Source of the DNA: Bin34 sp963422415
GTDB taxonomy: Bacteria; Chloroflexota; Anaerolineae; Caldilineales; Caldilineaceae
Length of the DNA: 64,000 nucleotides
Assembly: GCA_963422415.1 (NCBI GenBank)
Contig: OY729430.1
Span: forward strand, 1,860,001-1,924,000
Direction of reading: 5' to 3'
How positions within the stretch are numbered: the stretch's first letter is position 1; each line of letters starts with the position of its first letter. Both the position numbers and the translations under genes were made by a program. This document shows, piece by piece, positions 1 through 8,887 of this stretch. A model generated the notes under the pieces. It was not told the origin of the DNA. It searched no databases and saw nothing but the letters and a program-made list of their open reading frames with translations.

Positions 1-2123
1 ACAGTGGGCTCTGGGGGCGGGGCGACGACTCCCACCTTGTTTATAAGTCCGCTGTTCTTTAGATCATCCTTGGCATCGATGGTACTGGTGCTGATCCAAC
101 CCACGATCTCCTGGTTGCTGTCTTCCAGCTGCAGCCAAGTCGAATTGCTGTCTCGTCCCACAATGACATAGGTCTCTCCAATCGTGAGGGTTTGGGACTT
201 GCCGGCATCGCTGCTGGGTTGCGACCTTGCGGTCAAGGCCTCCCGGGGGATCAGATAAGGCCCGTCCGGGGCCGCCGGACGATCCGCGATCACCGTATCC
301 GTCGCCGCCGTGCCCGTGTCGGGTTCAGGCGGACTTTCCAGAGTCAATGAATTCACGGTTATGTCGCTTTCGGACTGGATGCCCGGCAGAATGCCGTTGA
401 CGCTCAGCTCGGCGGATACCTTGAACTGGCCTGTTCCGGTGAGCGGGAAGCGGCTGTCCGTGTTGACGAACCCTGATGAGATGTCGCCTTGCAGTTCGGA
501 ACCGCGAAAAACGTCGTATTCCACCTTGTAGTCCGAGGCGGCGGGGGGCAGTCCGTCGCTGGGAACATGGAATTCAGTCAGGGCGGTCCAGATCTGCGAA
601 TCCACGTTGGTGGTTGAAGTCAGGTCCACGACCACTTGGCGGATGTTGTATTTCTGCAAGGTGTGCAATTGGCCGCGCAGGCTGGTGGCATCCTTCATGT
701 GCACCAGTTGGGATCCCAGATTTCGATCCTCGTAACCGAATCGGTATGCGAAAAGGTCCCGATCGTAGGTGGGAATGGGATCAAGATGATCACGATTCAT
801 GCGCATCAGCAGCGAGCTGTCGAACGATTGCACCTCGACCTCGCCCAGCATGAGAGCCGCGGCGGTATCGTAGCCTAGCAGACGGTATTCGTTGCCGCTC
901 ACGGCAATGGGATGGATCGGCAACTGGACCGCCAACTTCTGACGAGCGATGCGATGGGTGGCGAATTGCAGCAGGGACTCGAACGGATAATTGCCGGGTC
1001 GATAGGCAAACGGATCAATGGGAGCCGGTACCACCAGCATGTCGGCCGCATCGGACAGACCGATCCAGTCATAGCCACGGGTATCCCATGCATGGTCGGC
1101 GAGCTGGACGGGCCGCTCCAGCTCTATGACTAGCCGCTTGCCCTGCGCCCGCAAGGTGTCTCCCAGAGACTGGGCGAATGCGGTGAACAGGGACTCGGCG
1201 TTCGGTTGCAGGCCCAGTCCGTGGTATTGCAGGTACACGCCTGCAAATTGATGGATGGTTACGGCTTCCGTGAGGGTCGTCAGCTGGTTGTTCCTCTGGC
1301 CTTCGCTGGAGAGCATGTTGATCAACAGGTCCGCGCGCAAAGTGTCGTCCAGATCCGTGTTGGTCACACCCAGGAACAGCGGCAACCCGGCCGGGTCAAT
1401 CTCGTCAATCTCTCCTTCCAAGGCCCCGTCTCCCCTCAGCCGGTTGTAGCGTACGCTCGCGTTGTCGGCGGCCCCTGGGGGCACACCGGAGATGGGCAGC
1501 TGATTTCCGTTCAGCAACAAGGTGACGGAGGCAAATCCCGGCGCCGTGTCCCGGACCAGCAAAAAGTTGCTGGGCACGGACGACAGCTCCGCCTCCAGCG
1601 CCACCTCGCTCATGTTGGGCCTGCTTGGCAGAGTGGCCCAATGTCCTTCTTGCCAAGTCACGATCTTCATGCGGGCCAGTTCGCTGGTGTCAACGGGCAA
1701 GGGGACCCGTACCGTCACGTTCTGATCCGATTCGAATTCGGATCCCTCCAGCACATAGAAGGACCCAAGAGGAGCCAGTCCGGATGCGCCCAAGCTGTCC
1801 AGACCCTCCTGATATGCGCTGTCGTTGCCGCGCAATGTCCCAAACGATGTCGGTGCAATGGCGCGAAACTGGAAGCTGAAACTCCTCTCCAGATCTTCGG
1901 GCAGAAATATCACGGCAGCCCCACTTGCATCTTGGACCATGCCGCCGTCGTCCGCTTCGATCTGGCTGGCTGCGCCCAACAAGCCCGCCACGGACAGGTC
2001 CAAGCGATTCAGCAGGTTGATGGGCGGCGCCAGCAATGCCAGCAGGCCCAGTACGACGATGACGGCAGTGGTCAGATGGCGCAGCGGGCCATCCAGAAGG
2101 TTGCTAAGCACAGGGAGTTTCAA
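1..2123 (-). CDS. Secreted SH3-domain / GH18-like protein, 3' end outside the window
   Basis: An uninterrupted frame of 707 codons runs off the left edge, so the C-terminus is missing. Residues about 15-35 form one hydrophobic segment (VIVVLGLLALLAPP), a signal anchor or signal peptide. Around positions 1250-850 the protein reads like a degenerate GH18/YaaH-type barrel (VYLQYHGLGL, GKRLVIELERP, GYDWIGLSDAADMLVV). Near the window edge a bacterial SH3-like domain is visible (LTIGETYVIVGR, WLQLED, IVGWISTSTI), followed by a proline-rich tail. The start is probably TTG at 2123, because an in-frame TGA lies about 20 bases upstream and no ATG fits; GTG at 2114 is the alternative. There is no clear Shine-Dalgarno sequence. 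A cell-envelope or polysaccharide-binding role is an inference; catalytic activity is not established. Confidence 0.75.
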   Translation of the reverse strand, partial: MKLPVLSNLLDGPLRHLTTAVIVVLGLLALLAPPINLLNRLDLSVAGLLGAASQIEADDGGMVQDASGAAVIFLPEDLERSFSFQFRAIAPTSFGTLRGNDSAYQEGLDSLGASGLAPLGSFYVLEGSEFESDQNVTVRVPLPVDTSELARMKIVTWQEGHWATLPSRPNMSEVALEAELSSVPSNFLLVRDTAPGFASVTLLLNGNQLPISGVPPGAADNASVRYNRLRGDGALEGEIDEIDPAGLPLFLGVTNTDLDDTLRADLLINMLSSEGQRNNQLTTLTEAVTIHQFAGVYLQYHGLGLQPNAESLFTAFAQSLGDTLRAQGKRLVIELERPVQLADHAWDTRGYDWIGLSDAADMLVVPAPIDPFAYRPGNYPFESLLQFATHRIARQKLAVQLPIHPIAVSGNEYRLLGYDTAAALMLGEVEVQSFDSSLLMRMNRDHLDPIPTYDRDLFAYRFGYEDRNLGSQLVHMKDATSLRGQLHTLQKYNIRQVVVDLTSTTNVDSQIWTALTEFHVPSDGLPPAASDYKVEYDVFRGSELQGDISSGFVNTDSRFPLTGTGQFKVSAELSVNGILPGIQSESDITVNSLTLESPPEPDTGTAATDTVIADRPAAPDGPYLIPREALTARSQPSSDAGKSQTLTIGETYVIVGRDSNSTWLQLEDSNQEIVGWISTSTIDAKDDLKNSGLINKVGVVAPPPEPT

Positions 2124-2755
2124 GAGTGGTGGAAAGCATCAGTGCACACGATTGTATTCAAGGCTCGAAACAGGAGGCATGGTATCCCTTGTTGCACCTG
2201 ATCCCAAGAATACAATAACTTGGAGGTCCGATGGTAAAGAATCGGAGGAAAGGCCAATATTACGATGATGTCATCCGGCACAGAGATAAGGGGTTTCCGA
2301 CTGCTGCAGCCTGATTCATCGAACGGATATCCTAAAAAAAGAACGGGCCATCTGGAGTTTGTCGGAATCTCCAGTGTTGGGGAAGACCGAACATAGGGTC
2401 GGTGCCTGTTCCCGATCCATAATCGCATGTAGTCGCTTCCCTTGGGTGTCCGTGAATTTCCTTGTTCGTATTACGATGCCCAAGCTCCAAGCGAGTCCCT
2501 TGGAGGCGCATAACCCGCTCTGCATCCGAATTCCAATGGATTTGACATGGGTCAGCCTGAAGTATAGACTGGCGACTGTGGAGATCGGGGTGGCGCGCTT
2601 CAGGCTTGGGTCTTATGGCATGACCATGGTCGTGGCGCGTTGCCGGCGGCAACGCCACCGAGCCCTGCTCTCAGCCCCTCTGGACAAACAACAAGCAGTT
2701 ACCTCCGGGTGGGGGAGTGTTTTTGTGACTCCCCTCTGCAAGGGAAAGGAGCAAG
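2124..2755. other. Intergenic region, no supported gene
   Basis: 632 bases separate two divergent genes. The open frames here are short, lack ribosome sites and resemble nothing I recognise. The one visible structure is a hairpin at 2712-2734 with 7-bp arms (GGGGAGT/ACTCCCC) around a T-rich loop, just upstream of the ribosome site of the SWIM-type gene. It has no T-run after it, so it is a possible leader hairpin rather than a terminator. Confidence 0.4.
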
Positions 2756-3013
2756 ATGTATTCTGCTGAAAGCCGCATCATTAAGGCCAAGCAATACTTT
2801 GACGAACGGGATGAGCGCATGCAGATTGAATCTTTTACATGCCGCTTTGTGGGCGAGCATTCCCATCACTTGATCAAGTACCAAGAGCAGGATTGGAATT
2901 GCGACTGCGAAGAGTTTGCCCTCACCCGTGTCTGCGCCCATGTCATGGCCATTGAAAAGATGCTTGGCGCAGGTGTCACGCTGGCCATGTTGCCCGCGGC
3001 TTCCACTCCCTGA
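2756..3013 (+). CDS. Small SWIM-type zinc-finger protein
   Basis: 85 residues. The centre reads WNCDCEEF...CAHVMAIEKML, a CxC...CxH arrangement typical of SWIM zinc fingers, which bind DNA or proteins. A GGAG ribosome site lies a few bases before the ATG. It contains nothing beyond the finger and short flanks, unlike the usual SWIM proteins, where the finger is attached to helicases or MULE transposases. It stands alone between a divergent secreted protein and ugd. Its partner and function are unknown; an adaptor or small nucleic-acid-binding role is only a guess. Confidence 0.7.
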   Translation: MYSAESRIIKAKQYFDERDERMQIESFTCRFVGEHSHHLIKYQEQDWNCDCEEFALTRVCAHVMAIEKMLGAGVTLAMLPAASTP

Positions 3014-3191
3014 CCCGGCCATTCCCTCAACGATCGGGCGGACCTGATGGAGTTCCGCGTGGGCGGAGCGATTCAGGGCCCGAGGTCGTGGCGGGACGGT
3101 GGCGCCCTCTTCCCGGACTCGTGCGTCTCTGTCGGCACGGATGAATGGGGCCCCGGTGGTTGAAGGCCGCTTTGTCCTTGGATATCGTCTG

Positions 3192-4526
3192 ATGGCCCAT
3201 ATTTCCATTGTAGGCGCTGGCTACGTCGGCTTGGTTACAGGGGCCTGCATGGCCAAACTGGGACACCGCGTGCGATGCATTGACATTGATGTCGGGAAAG
3301 TCGACCGCCTCCGCCAAGGCGCGGTGCCTTTCCACGAGCCAGGGCTGCAGGAACTGGTGTCCCACAATCTGGATTCCCGCCGCATCTCGTTTCATTCCTG
3401 CTTTGCCGAAGGCTTGGCGACAAGCGAGTTTGTCTTTGTGTGTGTAGATACACCCACAGGCCCCGAGGGCAAGCCACAGATGGATCACCTGGAGGCGGCG
3501 GTCACCACTATCATCCGCCATGTGGAACGGCCTGTCACCATTATCAACAAGAGCACAGTGCCTGTAGGCACCGGAAATTGGGTGCAGGAGCGAGTTGCGC
3601 ACGGTGGCCTGACCGGACGACCCTCGATTGACATTGTCAGCTGTCCCGAGTTTCTGAGCGAAGGGTCGGCCATTCAGAATTTCATGCACCCGGACCGCAT
3701 TGTACTGGGGTGTCTACATGCGGAGGCAGCACAGAAGGTGGCACAGTTGTTTCGTCCTTTGGGGACGGAAATCCTGATCACGGACTTGGAAACAGCCGAA
3801 ATGATCAAGTACGCCAGCAATGCGTACTTGGCCGCCCGAATTTCCTTTGTCAATCATGTCGCGCGCCTCTGTGAGCACATTGGCGTGGACATTGACGACG
3901 TTACGCGCGGCATGTCCCTAGACCGTCGCATCGGCCCGGATTTTCTCAAGGCCGGCATTGGGTTTGGCGGCAGTTGCCTTCCCAAGGATCTCAAGGCTCT
4001 GAAGCATCTGGCGGAACGGCTTGGGGTGGACGCTTCTTTGCTGTGGGCCATACTGGAACTGAATCAGCAGGCCCACCAGTGGGTCGTGATGGAAATTCAG
4101 GACTGCTTGGGTTCCGATCTGCACAAGGCCCGGGTTGCATTGTGGGGCCTGACCTTCAAGCCAGGCACCGATGACTTGCGAGAGGCTCCTGCACTGGATA
4201 TTTTGGCCGCCCTACAGACCCTTGGCGCAGAGGTGACGGCGTATGACCCTGTAGCTTTGGCCCTCCTGCAGGACAGGTACCCCACCTTGCGGGCAGAGGC
4301 GAATCCATATGCCGCGGCGGCCGGTACGGATGCGCTGGTCATCTGTACCGAGTGGGACGAATTTCGCGGCTTGGACATGGAGCGAGTGGCAAAGTCCATG
4401 CGGCGGCGCATTCTGGTGGATGGTCGCAATGTCCATGATGCCACGGCGATGCAGGCGCTGGGGTTTACTTACCGAGGCGTGGGCCGGGGCCGGACTCGGC
4501 GCTCCGACAAACCCGAGAGCCAATGA
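3192..4526 (+). CDS. ugd: UDP-glucose 6-dehydrogenase
   Basis: A 444-residue nucleotide-sugar dehydrogenase that oxidises UDP-glucose to UDP-glucuronate with two NAD+, feeding polysaccharide or glycan synthesis. The N-terminal Rossmann motif GAGYVG is at residues 8-13. The catalytic cysteine is Cys262 in GFGGSCLPKD. The C-terminal UDP-binding region (GLTFKPGTDDLREAPALDI) is intact. The frame is open further upstream to 3099, but the ATG at 3192 places the Rossmann strand at the usual distance from the N-terminus. A UDP-mannose or UDP-GlcNAc dehydrogenase of the same family cannot be excluded, but length and motifs fit Ugd/TuaD best. Confidence 0.9.
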   Translation: MAHISIVGAGYVGLVTGACMAKLGHRVRCIDIDVGKVDRLRQGAVPFHEPGLQELVSHNLDSRRISFHSCFAEGLATSEFVFVCVDTPTGPEGKPQMDHLEAAVTTIIRHVERPVTIINKSTVPVGTGNWVQERVAHGGLTGRPSIDIVSCPEFLSEGSAIQNFMHPDRIVLGCLHAEAAQKVAQLFRPLGTEILITDLETAEMIKYASNAYLAARISFVNHVARLCEHIGVDIDDVTRGMSLDRRIGPDFLKAGIGFGGSCLPKDLKALKHLAERLGVDASLLWAILELNQQAHQWVVMEIQDCLGSDLHKARVALWGLTFKPGTDDLREAPALDILAALQTLGAEVTAYDPVALALLQDRYPTLRAEANPYAAAAGTDALVICTEWDEFRGLDMERVAKSMRRRILVDGRNVHDATAMQALGFTYRGVGRGRTRRSDKPESQ

Positions 4527-4767
4527 CCTGGACTGAGCCGCACGTCGGCCTTGCTCAAAGGCAGATGGCTGTCCAGACAGCCCATCGTGTTCTTCAACCG
4601 GAGGGTGGCGGCGGAAGCGGGTGCTGTCGTCCGACTCTGCGCGGCCCCGTTGAGCGCGGGATCCGCCGCGCGGTCTGTCGGCCGTTCAGTCCCGAGACCA
4701 ATCGCGTGTACGGCAAGCGGGGCGCAAGGCGTTTCCGGTCCTACACCCGCATCTCCCAATAGTTGAC

Positions 4768-5133
4768 ATGCGCACGGGAGTCGACCTGCTATACCTGCCC
4801 CGCTTTCAGCCTTTGCTGGAACGCTTCGGGTCCAGGTTCTTGGGAAAGGTCTTTACCGAGCGCGAACAGGCGGAGTGCGCGGGCCGGGTGCAATCCCTGG
4901 CAGGCCGCTTCGCGTTGAAGGAGGCCGTGGCCAAGGCATTGGGCACGGGACTGTGGCAGGCGGGGGTGGCTTGGCGGGACATTGAAATATTGCGCCACCC
5001 GGTCACGGGAGAACCCCAGTTGAATCTCAGGGCAGGCGCCGCGGATTGTGCGGCGCGTCAGTGCCTTGCGCACTGGTCCGTAAGTCTCTCCCATGACGGG
5101 AAGTACGTACTGGCGTTTGCGGTGGCGGTTTAA
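4768..5133 (+). CDS. acpS: Holo-[acyl-carrier-protein] synthase
   Basis: 121 residues, the normal AcpS length. It transfers 4'-phosphopantetheine from CoA to acyl carrier protein. The family blocks are all present: GVDLLYLPRF with Asp6 for Mg2+, FTEREQAEC, GRFALKEAVAKALGTG with Glu52, and the C-terminal WSVSLSHDGKYVLAFAVA. It lies 42 bases before pyrG on the same strand and may share its transcript. The 241 bases upstream, after ugd, show no recognisable gene. Confidence 0.93.
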   Translation: MRTGVDLLYLPRFQPLLERFGSRFLGKVFTEREQAECAGRVQSLAGRFALKEAVAKALGTGLWQAGVAWRDIEILRHPVTGEPQLNLRAGAADCAARQCLAHWSVSLSHDGKYVLAFAVAV

Positions 5134-5174
5134 AATATGACGCGGACCACTGGGCAAAGAGCAGGGAATCAACA

Positions 5175-6860
5175 ATGACGAAATTCATCTTTGTGACCGG
5201 TGGTGTCTGTTCCGGTATCGGTAAGGGCGTGGTGGCGGCGTCCATCGGATTGCTGCTCAAGGTGCGCGGTCAGAAGGTGGCCGCAGTCAAGTTGGACCCC
5301 TACCTCAATGTGGATCCGGGCACCATGTCTCCGTATCAACACGGAGAGGTCTTTGTCACCACAGACGGGGCCGAAACCGATCTGGATCTGGGTCACTACG
5401 AACGATTCATGGGCGAAGAATTGAATGGCGCCTCCAATGTCACAAGCGGTACCATCTATGCCAGCCTGATCGACGACGAACGGCGGGGCGCCAAGTATCT
5501 GGGTGGCACTATCCAAGTGGTACCCCACGTCACGGATGCCATTTGCGCCAGCATTTTCAAGGCGGTCGAACTGGCCCATCCCGATGTATTGATGGTCGAA
5601 ATCGGCGGCACGGTGGGAGACATCGAAGGATTGCCCTTTCTGGAAGCCATTCGTCAGATGCGCAATAAGATTGGACCGTCCAACTCCCTCTTTCTGCATG
5701 TCACTCTGGTGCCCTATCTGCAATCCTCCAAGGAGCTCAAGACCAAGCCCACTCAGCACAGTGTCAAGGTGTTGCGCAGCAACGGACAGCCACCGGATGT
5801 CATCGTGCTGCGCAGCGATTACTCCATCGAGGCGCAGGTACTGGACAAAGTGGCCGCTCACTGCGATGTGGCCCGGGGAGCTGTCATACCCCTGGTGACG
5901 TCAGACACCCATTACGAAGTTCCGCTGGCGCTGGAGGAATCGGGGCTCAGCAAATGGATCACCGATTATTTTCGCCTCACGGTACGGGTGCTATATGAAG
6001 ATGTCCTGACCGGACTGCGGGGATATGTCCGGAATTACAGGGAAGCGGACAGCACGGTGGTGATCGGCGTGGTCGGGAAGTATGTATCGCTGGAAGACGC
6101 CTACATCAGCGTCAAGGAAGCCCTGTGGCATTCCGCCGTGGGTCTTCAGCGCAAATTGGATTTGCGCTGGATCGCCTCTGAACAGCTGGAACAGGGAGAT
6201 GGCCAAGACCACTTGGCCGGACTGGACGGGATCGTGGTGCCCGGAGGATTTGGTCCGCGCGGCGTGGAAGGCAAGATTGCCGCCGCACGATATGCCCGTA
6301 TCCATCAGGTGCCGTATCTGGGTCTTTGCCTTGGCATGCAAGTTATGTGCATTGAACTGGGACGCAAGGCCTTGGGAGACCAAGGCGTCAACAGCACTGA
6401 ATTCGACGAGGACTGCCCCCACCCCGTCATTGCCCTGTTGCCCAGCCAGGCCAAGATCAAGAACATGGGAGGTACAATGCGCCGCGGTGGCTATCCCTGT
6501 GAACTGGAGCCCGGCTCACAGGCGCATGCCGCCTACGCCGCCATGCAGCGGGGCAGCCAGGTCACGGAAAGACACCGGCACCGGTATGAGTTCAACAATG
6601 AGTACAAGGACATCCTGCACAAGGAAGGTCTGCGCTATTCCGGGTCTTCGCCCGACCGTACATTGGTGGAGATTGTGGAATTGGAAGGACACCCCTTCAT
6701 GTTGGGCAGCCAGTTCCATCCGGAATTCCAAAGTCGGCCCACGGAGCCTCATCCATTGTTCTTCAAGTTCATGGAAGCTGCCGTGACGCACAACGAAGTG
6801 CAGCGTACCGAGACCACTGCGCAATTCATGCAGCTGTCCCATCAGACACTGGATGGTTGA
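5175..6860 (+). CDS. pyrG: CTP synthase
   Basis: 561 residues; converts UTP to CTP using glutamine and ATP, the last step of de novo pyrimidine nucleotide synthesis. The N-terminal synthetase domain holds the P-loop VTGGVCSGIGKG, where the usual VVSSLGKG carries Cys and Gly substitutions, and the strongly conserved KLDPYLNVDPGTM. The C-terminal class I glutamine amidotransferase has the nucleophile Cys385 in GLCLGMQ and the His/Glu pair in SQFHPEFQSRP. An ATG preceded by AGCAGGGAATC gives a weak ribosome site. It sits between acpS and yebC. Confidence 0.96.
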   Translation: MTKFIFVTGGVCSGIGKGVVAASIGLLLKVRGQKVAAVKLDPYLNVDPGTMSPYQHGEVFVTTDGAETDLDLGHYERFMGEELNGASNVTSGTIYASLIDDERRGAKYLGGTIQVVPHVTDAICASIFKAVELAHPDVLMVEIGGTVGDIEGLPFLEAIRQMRNKIGPSNSLFLHVTLVPYLQSSKELKTKPTQHSVKVLRSNGQPPDVIVLRSDYSIEAQVLDKVAAHCDVARGAVIPLVTSDTHYEVPLALEESGLSKWITDYFRLTVRVLYEDVLTGLRGYVRNYREADSTVVIGVVGKYVSLEDAYISVKEALWHSAVGLQRKLDLRWIASEQLEQGDGQDHLAGLDGIVVPGGFGPRGVEGKIAAARYARIHQVPYLGLCLGMQVMCIELGRKALGDQGVNSTEFDEDCPHPVIALLPSQAKIKNMGGTMRRGGYPCELEPGSQAHAAYAAMQRGSQVTERHRHRYEFNNEYKDILHKEGLRYSGSSPDRTLVEIVELEGHPFMLGSQFHPEFQSRPTEPHPLFFKFMEAAVTHNEVQRTETTAQFMQLSHQTLDG

Positions 6861-6911
6861 CTGGCGGGGCTCTCCTCATCGCAATCTATATACCCCGCAG
6901 AGGGCAAGAAC

Positions 6912-7679
6912 ATGGCAGGACATTCAAAGTGGGCCAACATCAAGAGGCGCAAAGGCGCGGTGGACGCGGCCCGCGGCAAGATATTCACACGCCTGACCCG
7001 GGAAATCCAGGTGGCGGCCCGTCACCATCCGGATCCAGATGCCAACTTCACACTGCGCTTAGCCGTAGATCGGGCGCGGGCGGAAAACATGCCGCGCGAT
7101 ACCATTGAGCGAGCTATCAAGCGGGGTTCCGGTCAAGACAAGGATGCAGCGACCTTTGAAGAGGTCACCTATGAAGGGTATGCACCCCATGGCGTGGCCC
7201 TGATCATCGAGTGCCTGACAGACAACCGGAATCGCACCATCGCGGAAATCCGCCGAGCCTTCAACCGGGCCAACTGCAATCTGGCCGAACCCAATGCCGT
7301 GGCTTGGCAGTTCACCCGCAAGGGTCTCATTCTGCTGGACGCGACCCAACAGGATCCGGGGCGCGTCGAGTCCGCCGAGGACCTGTTCCTGCTGGCCTTG
7401 GATGCCGGAGCCGAGGATATTCAGGAGGATGGCGACACGCTGGAAATCTATACCTTGGATACCGATCTGTACCAAGTGTCCGTGGCCTTGAAAGAGGCGG
7501 GTCTGACATACGCCTCCGTGGAATTGATCATGCATCCCCAGAACCCGCTTGAGCTGTCTTCCCCAGAGGCCCTCATGGCGCTGCGCATGATGGAGACGCT
7601 GGAAGATTTGGACGACGTGAAGCAGGTCTTTCATAACTTGAGCCTGCAGGACGAGGTGCTGGCCGCTCTGGCGCCTTGA
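6912..7679 (+). CDS. yebC: YebC/PmpR (TACO1) family protein
   Basis: 255 residues, beginning with the family signature MAGHSKWANIKRRKGAVDAARGK in slightly diverged form. Later blocks AENMPRDTIERAIKRG and YEGYAPHGVALIIECLTDNRNRT are characteristic. Members are cytoplasmic and were described as transcription regulators; some act as translation factors that relieve ribosome stalling on proline-rich sequences. The gene stands directly before ruvC and ruvA, the common bacterial arrangement, and close to efp, which also relieves proline stalling. Which activity applies here is not visible from sequence. Confidence 0.95.
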   Translation: MAGHSKWANIKRRKGAVDAARGKIFTRLTREIQVAARHHPDPDANFTLRLAVDRARAENMPRDTIERAIKRGSGQDKDAATFEEVTYEGYAPHGVALIIECLTDNRNRTIAEIRRAFNRANCNLAEPNAVAWQFTRKGLILLDATQQDPGRVESAEDLFLLALDAGAEDIQEDGDTLEIYTLDTDLYQVSVALKEAGLTYASVELIMHPQNPLELSSPEALMALRMMETLEDLDDVKQVFHNLSLQDEVLAALAP

Positions 7680-7692
7680 ATCTCGGTATGTC

Positions 7693-8220
7693 ATGGACAT
7701 CATCTTGGGGATTGACCCGGGTGTGGCACGGGTGGGGTACGGGCTGGTGGAACAGCACGATGGCGGTGGCATCACGTTTCTGGATTGTGGCGTAATCGAG
7801 ACCCCCCCAAGGGAGGATCTGACCAACCGGCTGTATATGATCCACCAGGATCTGTGCGGCTTGCTCGCTGAGTTCGAACCTCGGGCAATGGCCATCGAGC
7901 AGATTTTTTTCGGCCGCAATGTATCCACCGCGTTCGCGGTGGGCCACGCCAGCGGCGTGATTCATTTGGCCGCCGCCCAGCGCGCGCTACGGGTTTACAC
8001 ATACCGTCCGACCGAAATCAAGCGGGCCCTCACCGGATCGGGCAAGGCCGACAAGCATCAGGTGCAAGTCATGGTGACCTTGCAGCTGCGGCTTTCGGCG
8101 ACGCCGCAGCCCGATGACGCGGCGGATGCCTTGGCAATTGCGCTGTGCCATCTGCATCAGGCCCGGCATGCCAATCTGATGCAGGACCTGGCACGCGGAG
8201 ATCACCCTCCATCTCCATGA
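7693..8220 (+). CDS. ruvC: Holliday junction endonuclease RuvC
   Basis: 175 residues. It resolves Holliday junctions during homologous recombination as a dimer acting with RuvAB. Acidic active-site residues are in place: Asp8 in GIDPG, Glu in AIEQIFF, and the paired aspartates in DDAADALAIALCH. The start 13 bases after yebC gives MDIILGIDPG, a normal N-terminus. It overlaps ruvA by four bases (ATGA), indicating translational coupling. ruvB is not in the window. Confidence 0.95.
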   Translation: MDIILGIDPGVARVGYGLVEQHDGGGITFLDCGVIETPPREDLTNRLYMIHQDLCGLLAEFEPRAMAIEQIFFGRNVSTAFAVGHASGVIHLAAAQRALRVYTYRPTEIKRALTGSGKADKHQVQVMVTLQLRLSATPQPDDAADALAIALCHLHQARHANLMQDLARGDHPPSP

Positions 8221-8804
8221 TTAGAAGACTTGCGGGCCAAGTGGTGGCGGCAGAACGGCAGACCGTGGTGGTGGAACTTGGAGCCGTGCCCGGATTGTGT
8301 CTGGAAGTGTGGGTGTCGGATCCTCAGCGTCCTGAACTGGCAGTCGGCGTCACGGTGACACTGATCACCTATCTTTATGTCCGGGCCGAGGACCTCAGTC
8401 TCTTTGGTTTCCTGGCAGAAGAGGATTATCGGATCTTCATGCAGTTGATTCGCGTCAATGGAGTGGGACCACGGGCCGCGCTCGGCATGTTGAGCGTCCT
8501 GAGTCCTGCCGCACTCGTGCAGGCCATAGTGCACAATGAACCCAAAGTCATTGCCCAGGCTCCAGGCGTGGGTCCCCGCACGGCCAAGAAAATCATTCTG
8601 GAGCTGGGGGATCGGGTTGCAGACCTTGCCAGTCTGGTCGACGACGGCGCTGCTCTGCCCGTCGAAAAGGATGCCGACATGCTGGCTGCGTTGACACAGA
8701 TGGGATTCAGCGACGCCGAGGCCAGCAAGGCCTTGGGCCAAGTCCCGGAGGACGTGGAGGACGAAGGCGAACGGCTACGTCTGGCGCTGCAGAATCTGGG
8801 TTGA
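8217..8804 (+). CDS. ruvA: Holliday junction branch-migration subunit RuvA
   Basis: 195 residues. RuvA binds four-way junctions and loads the RuvB motor. The N-terminal OB fold starts MIRRLAGQVV. Two helix-hairpin-helix motifs follow (LIRVNGVGPRAALGML and QAPGVGPRTAKKIILEL). The C-terminal RuvB-binding three-helix domain is present (ALTQMGFSDAEASKAL). The start is the ATG inside the ruvC stop region, chosen because it gives the canonical MI-R-L-G N-terminus; an open extension upstream lies inside ruvC. Confidence 0.95.
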   Translation: MIRRLAGQVVAAERQTVVVELGAVPGLCLEVWVSDPQRPELAVGVTVTLITYLYVRAEDLSLFGFLAEEDYRIFMQLIRVNGVGPRAALGMLSVLSPAALVQAIVHNEPKVIAQAPGVGPRTAKKIILELGDRVADLASLVDDGAALPVEKDADMLAALTQMGFSDAEASKALGQVPEDVEDEGERLRLALQNLG

Positions 8805-8887
8805 GGCGCTGTTTGAATCTTGACTCTTTACCGTCCATGTCTTTACGATACTTCCTCTGAAGTCCGCTAGGAGGCTGGAATTCCGCA

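Noticed and set aside
1206..2201. Long plus-strand open frame opposite the secreted SH3 protein
   Set aside because: It is rich in Gln, His and Arg with no recognisable motif, and mirrors the real minus-strand gene whose signal anchor and SH3 domain read clearly.
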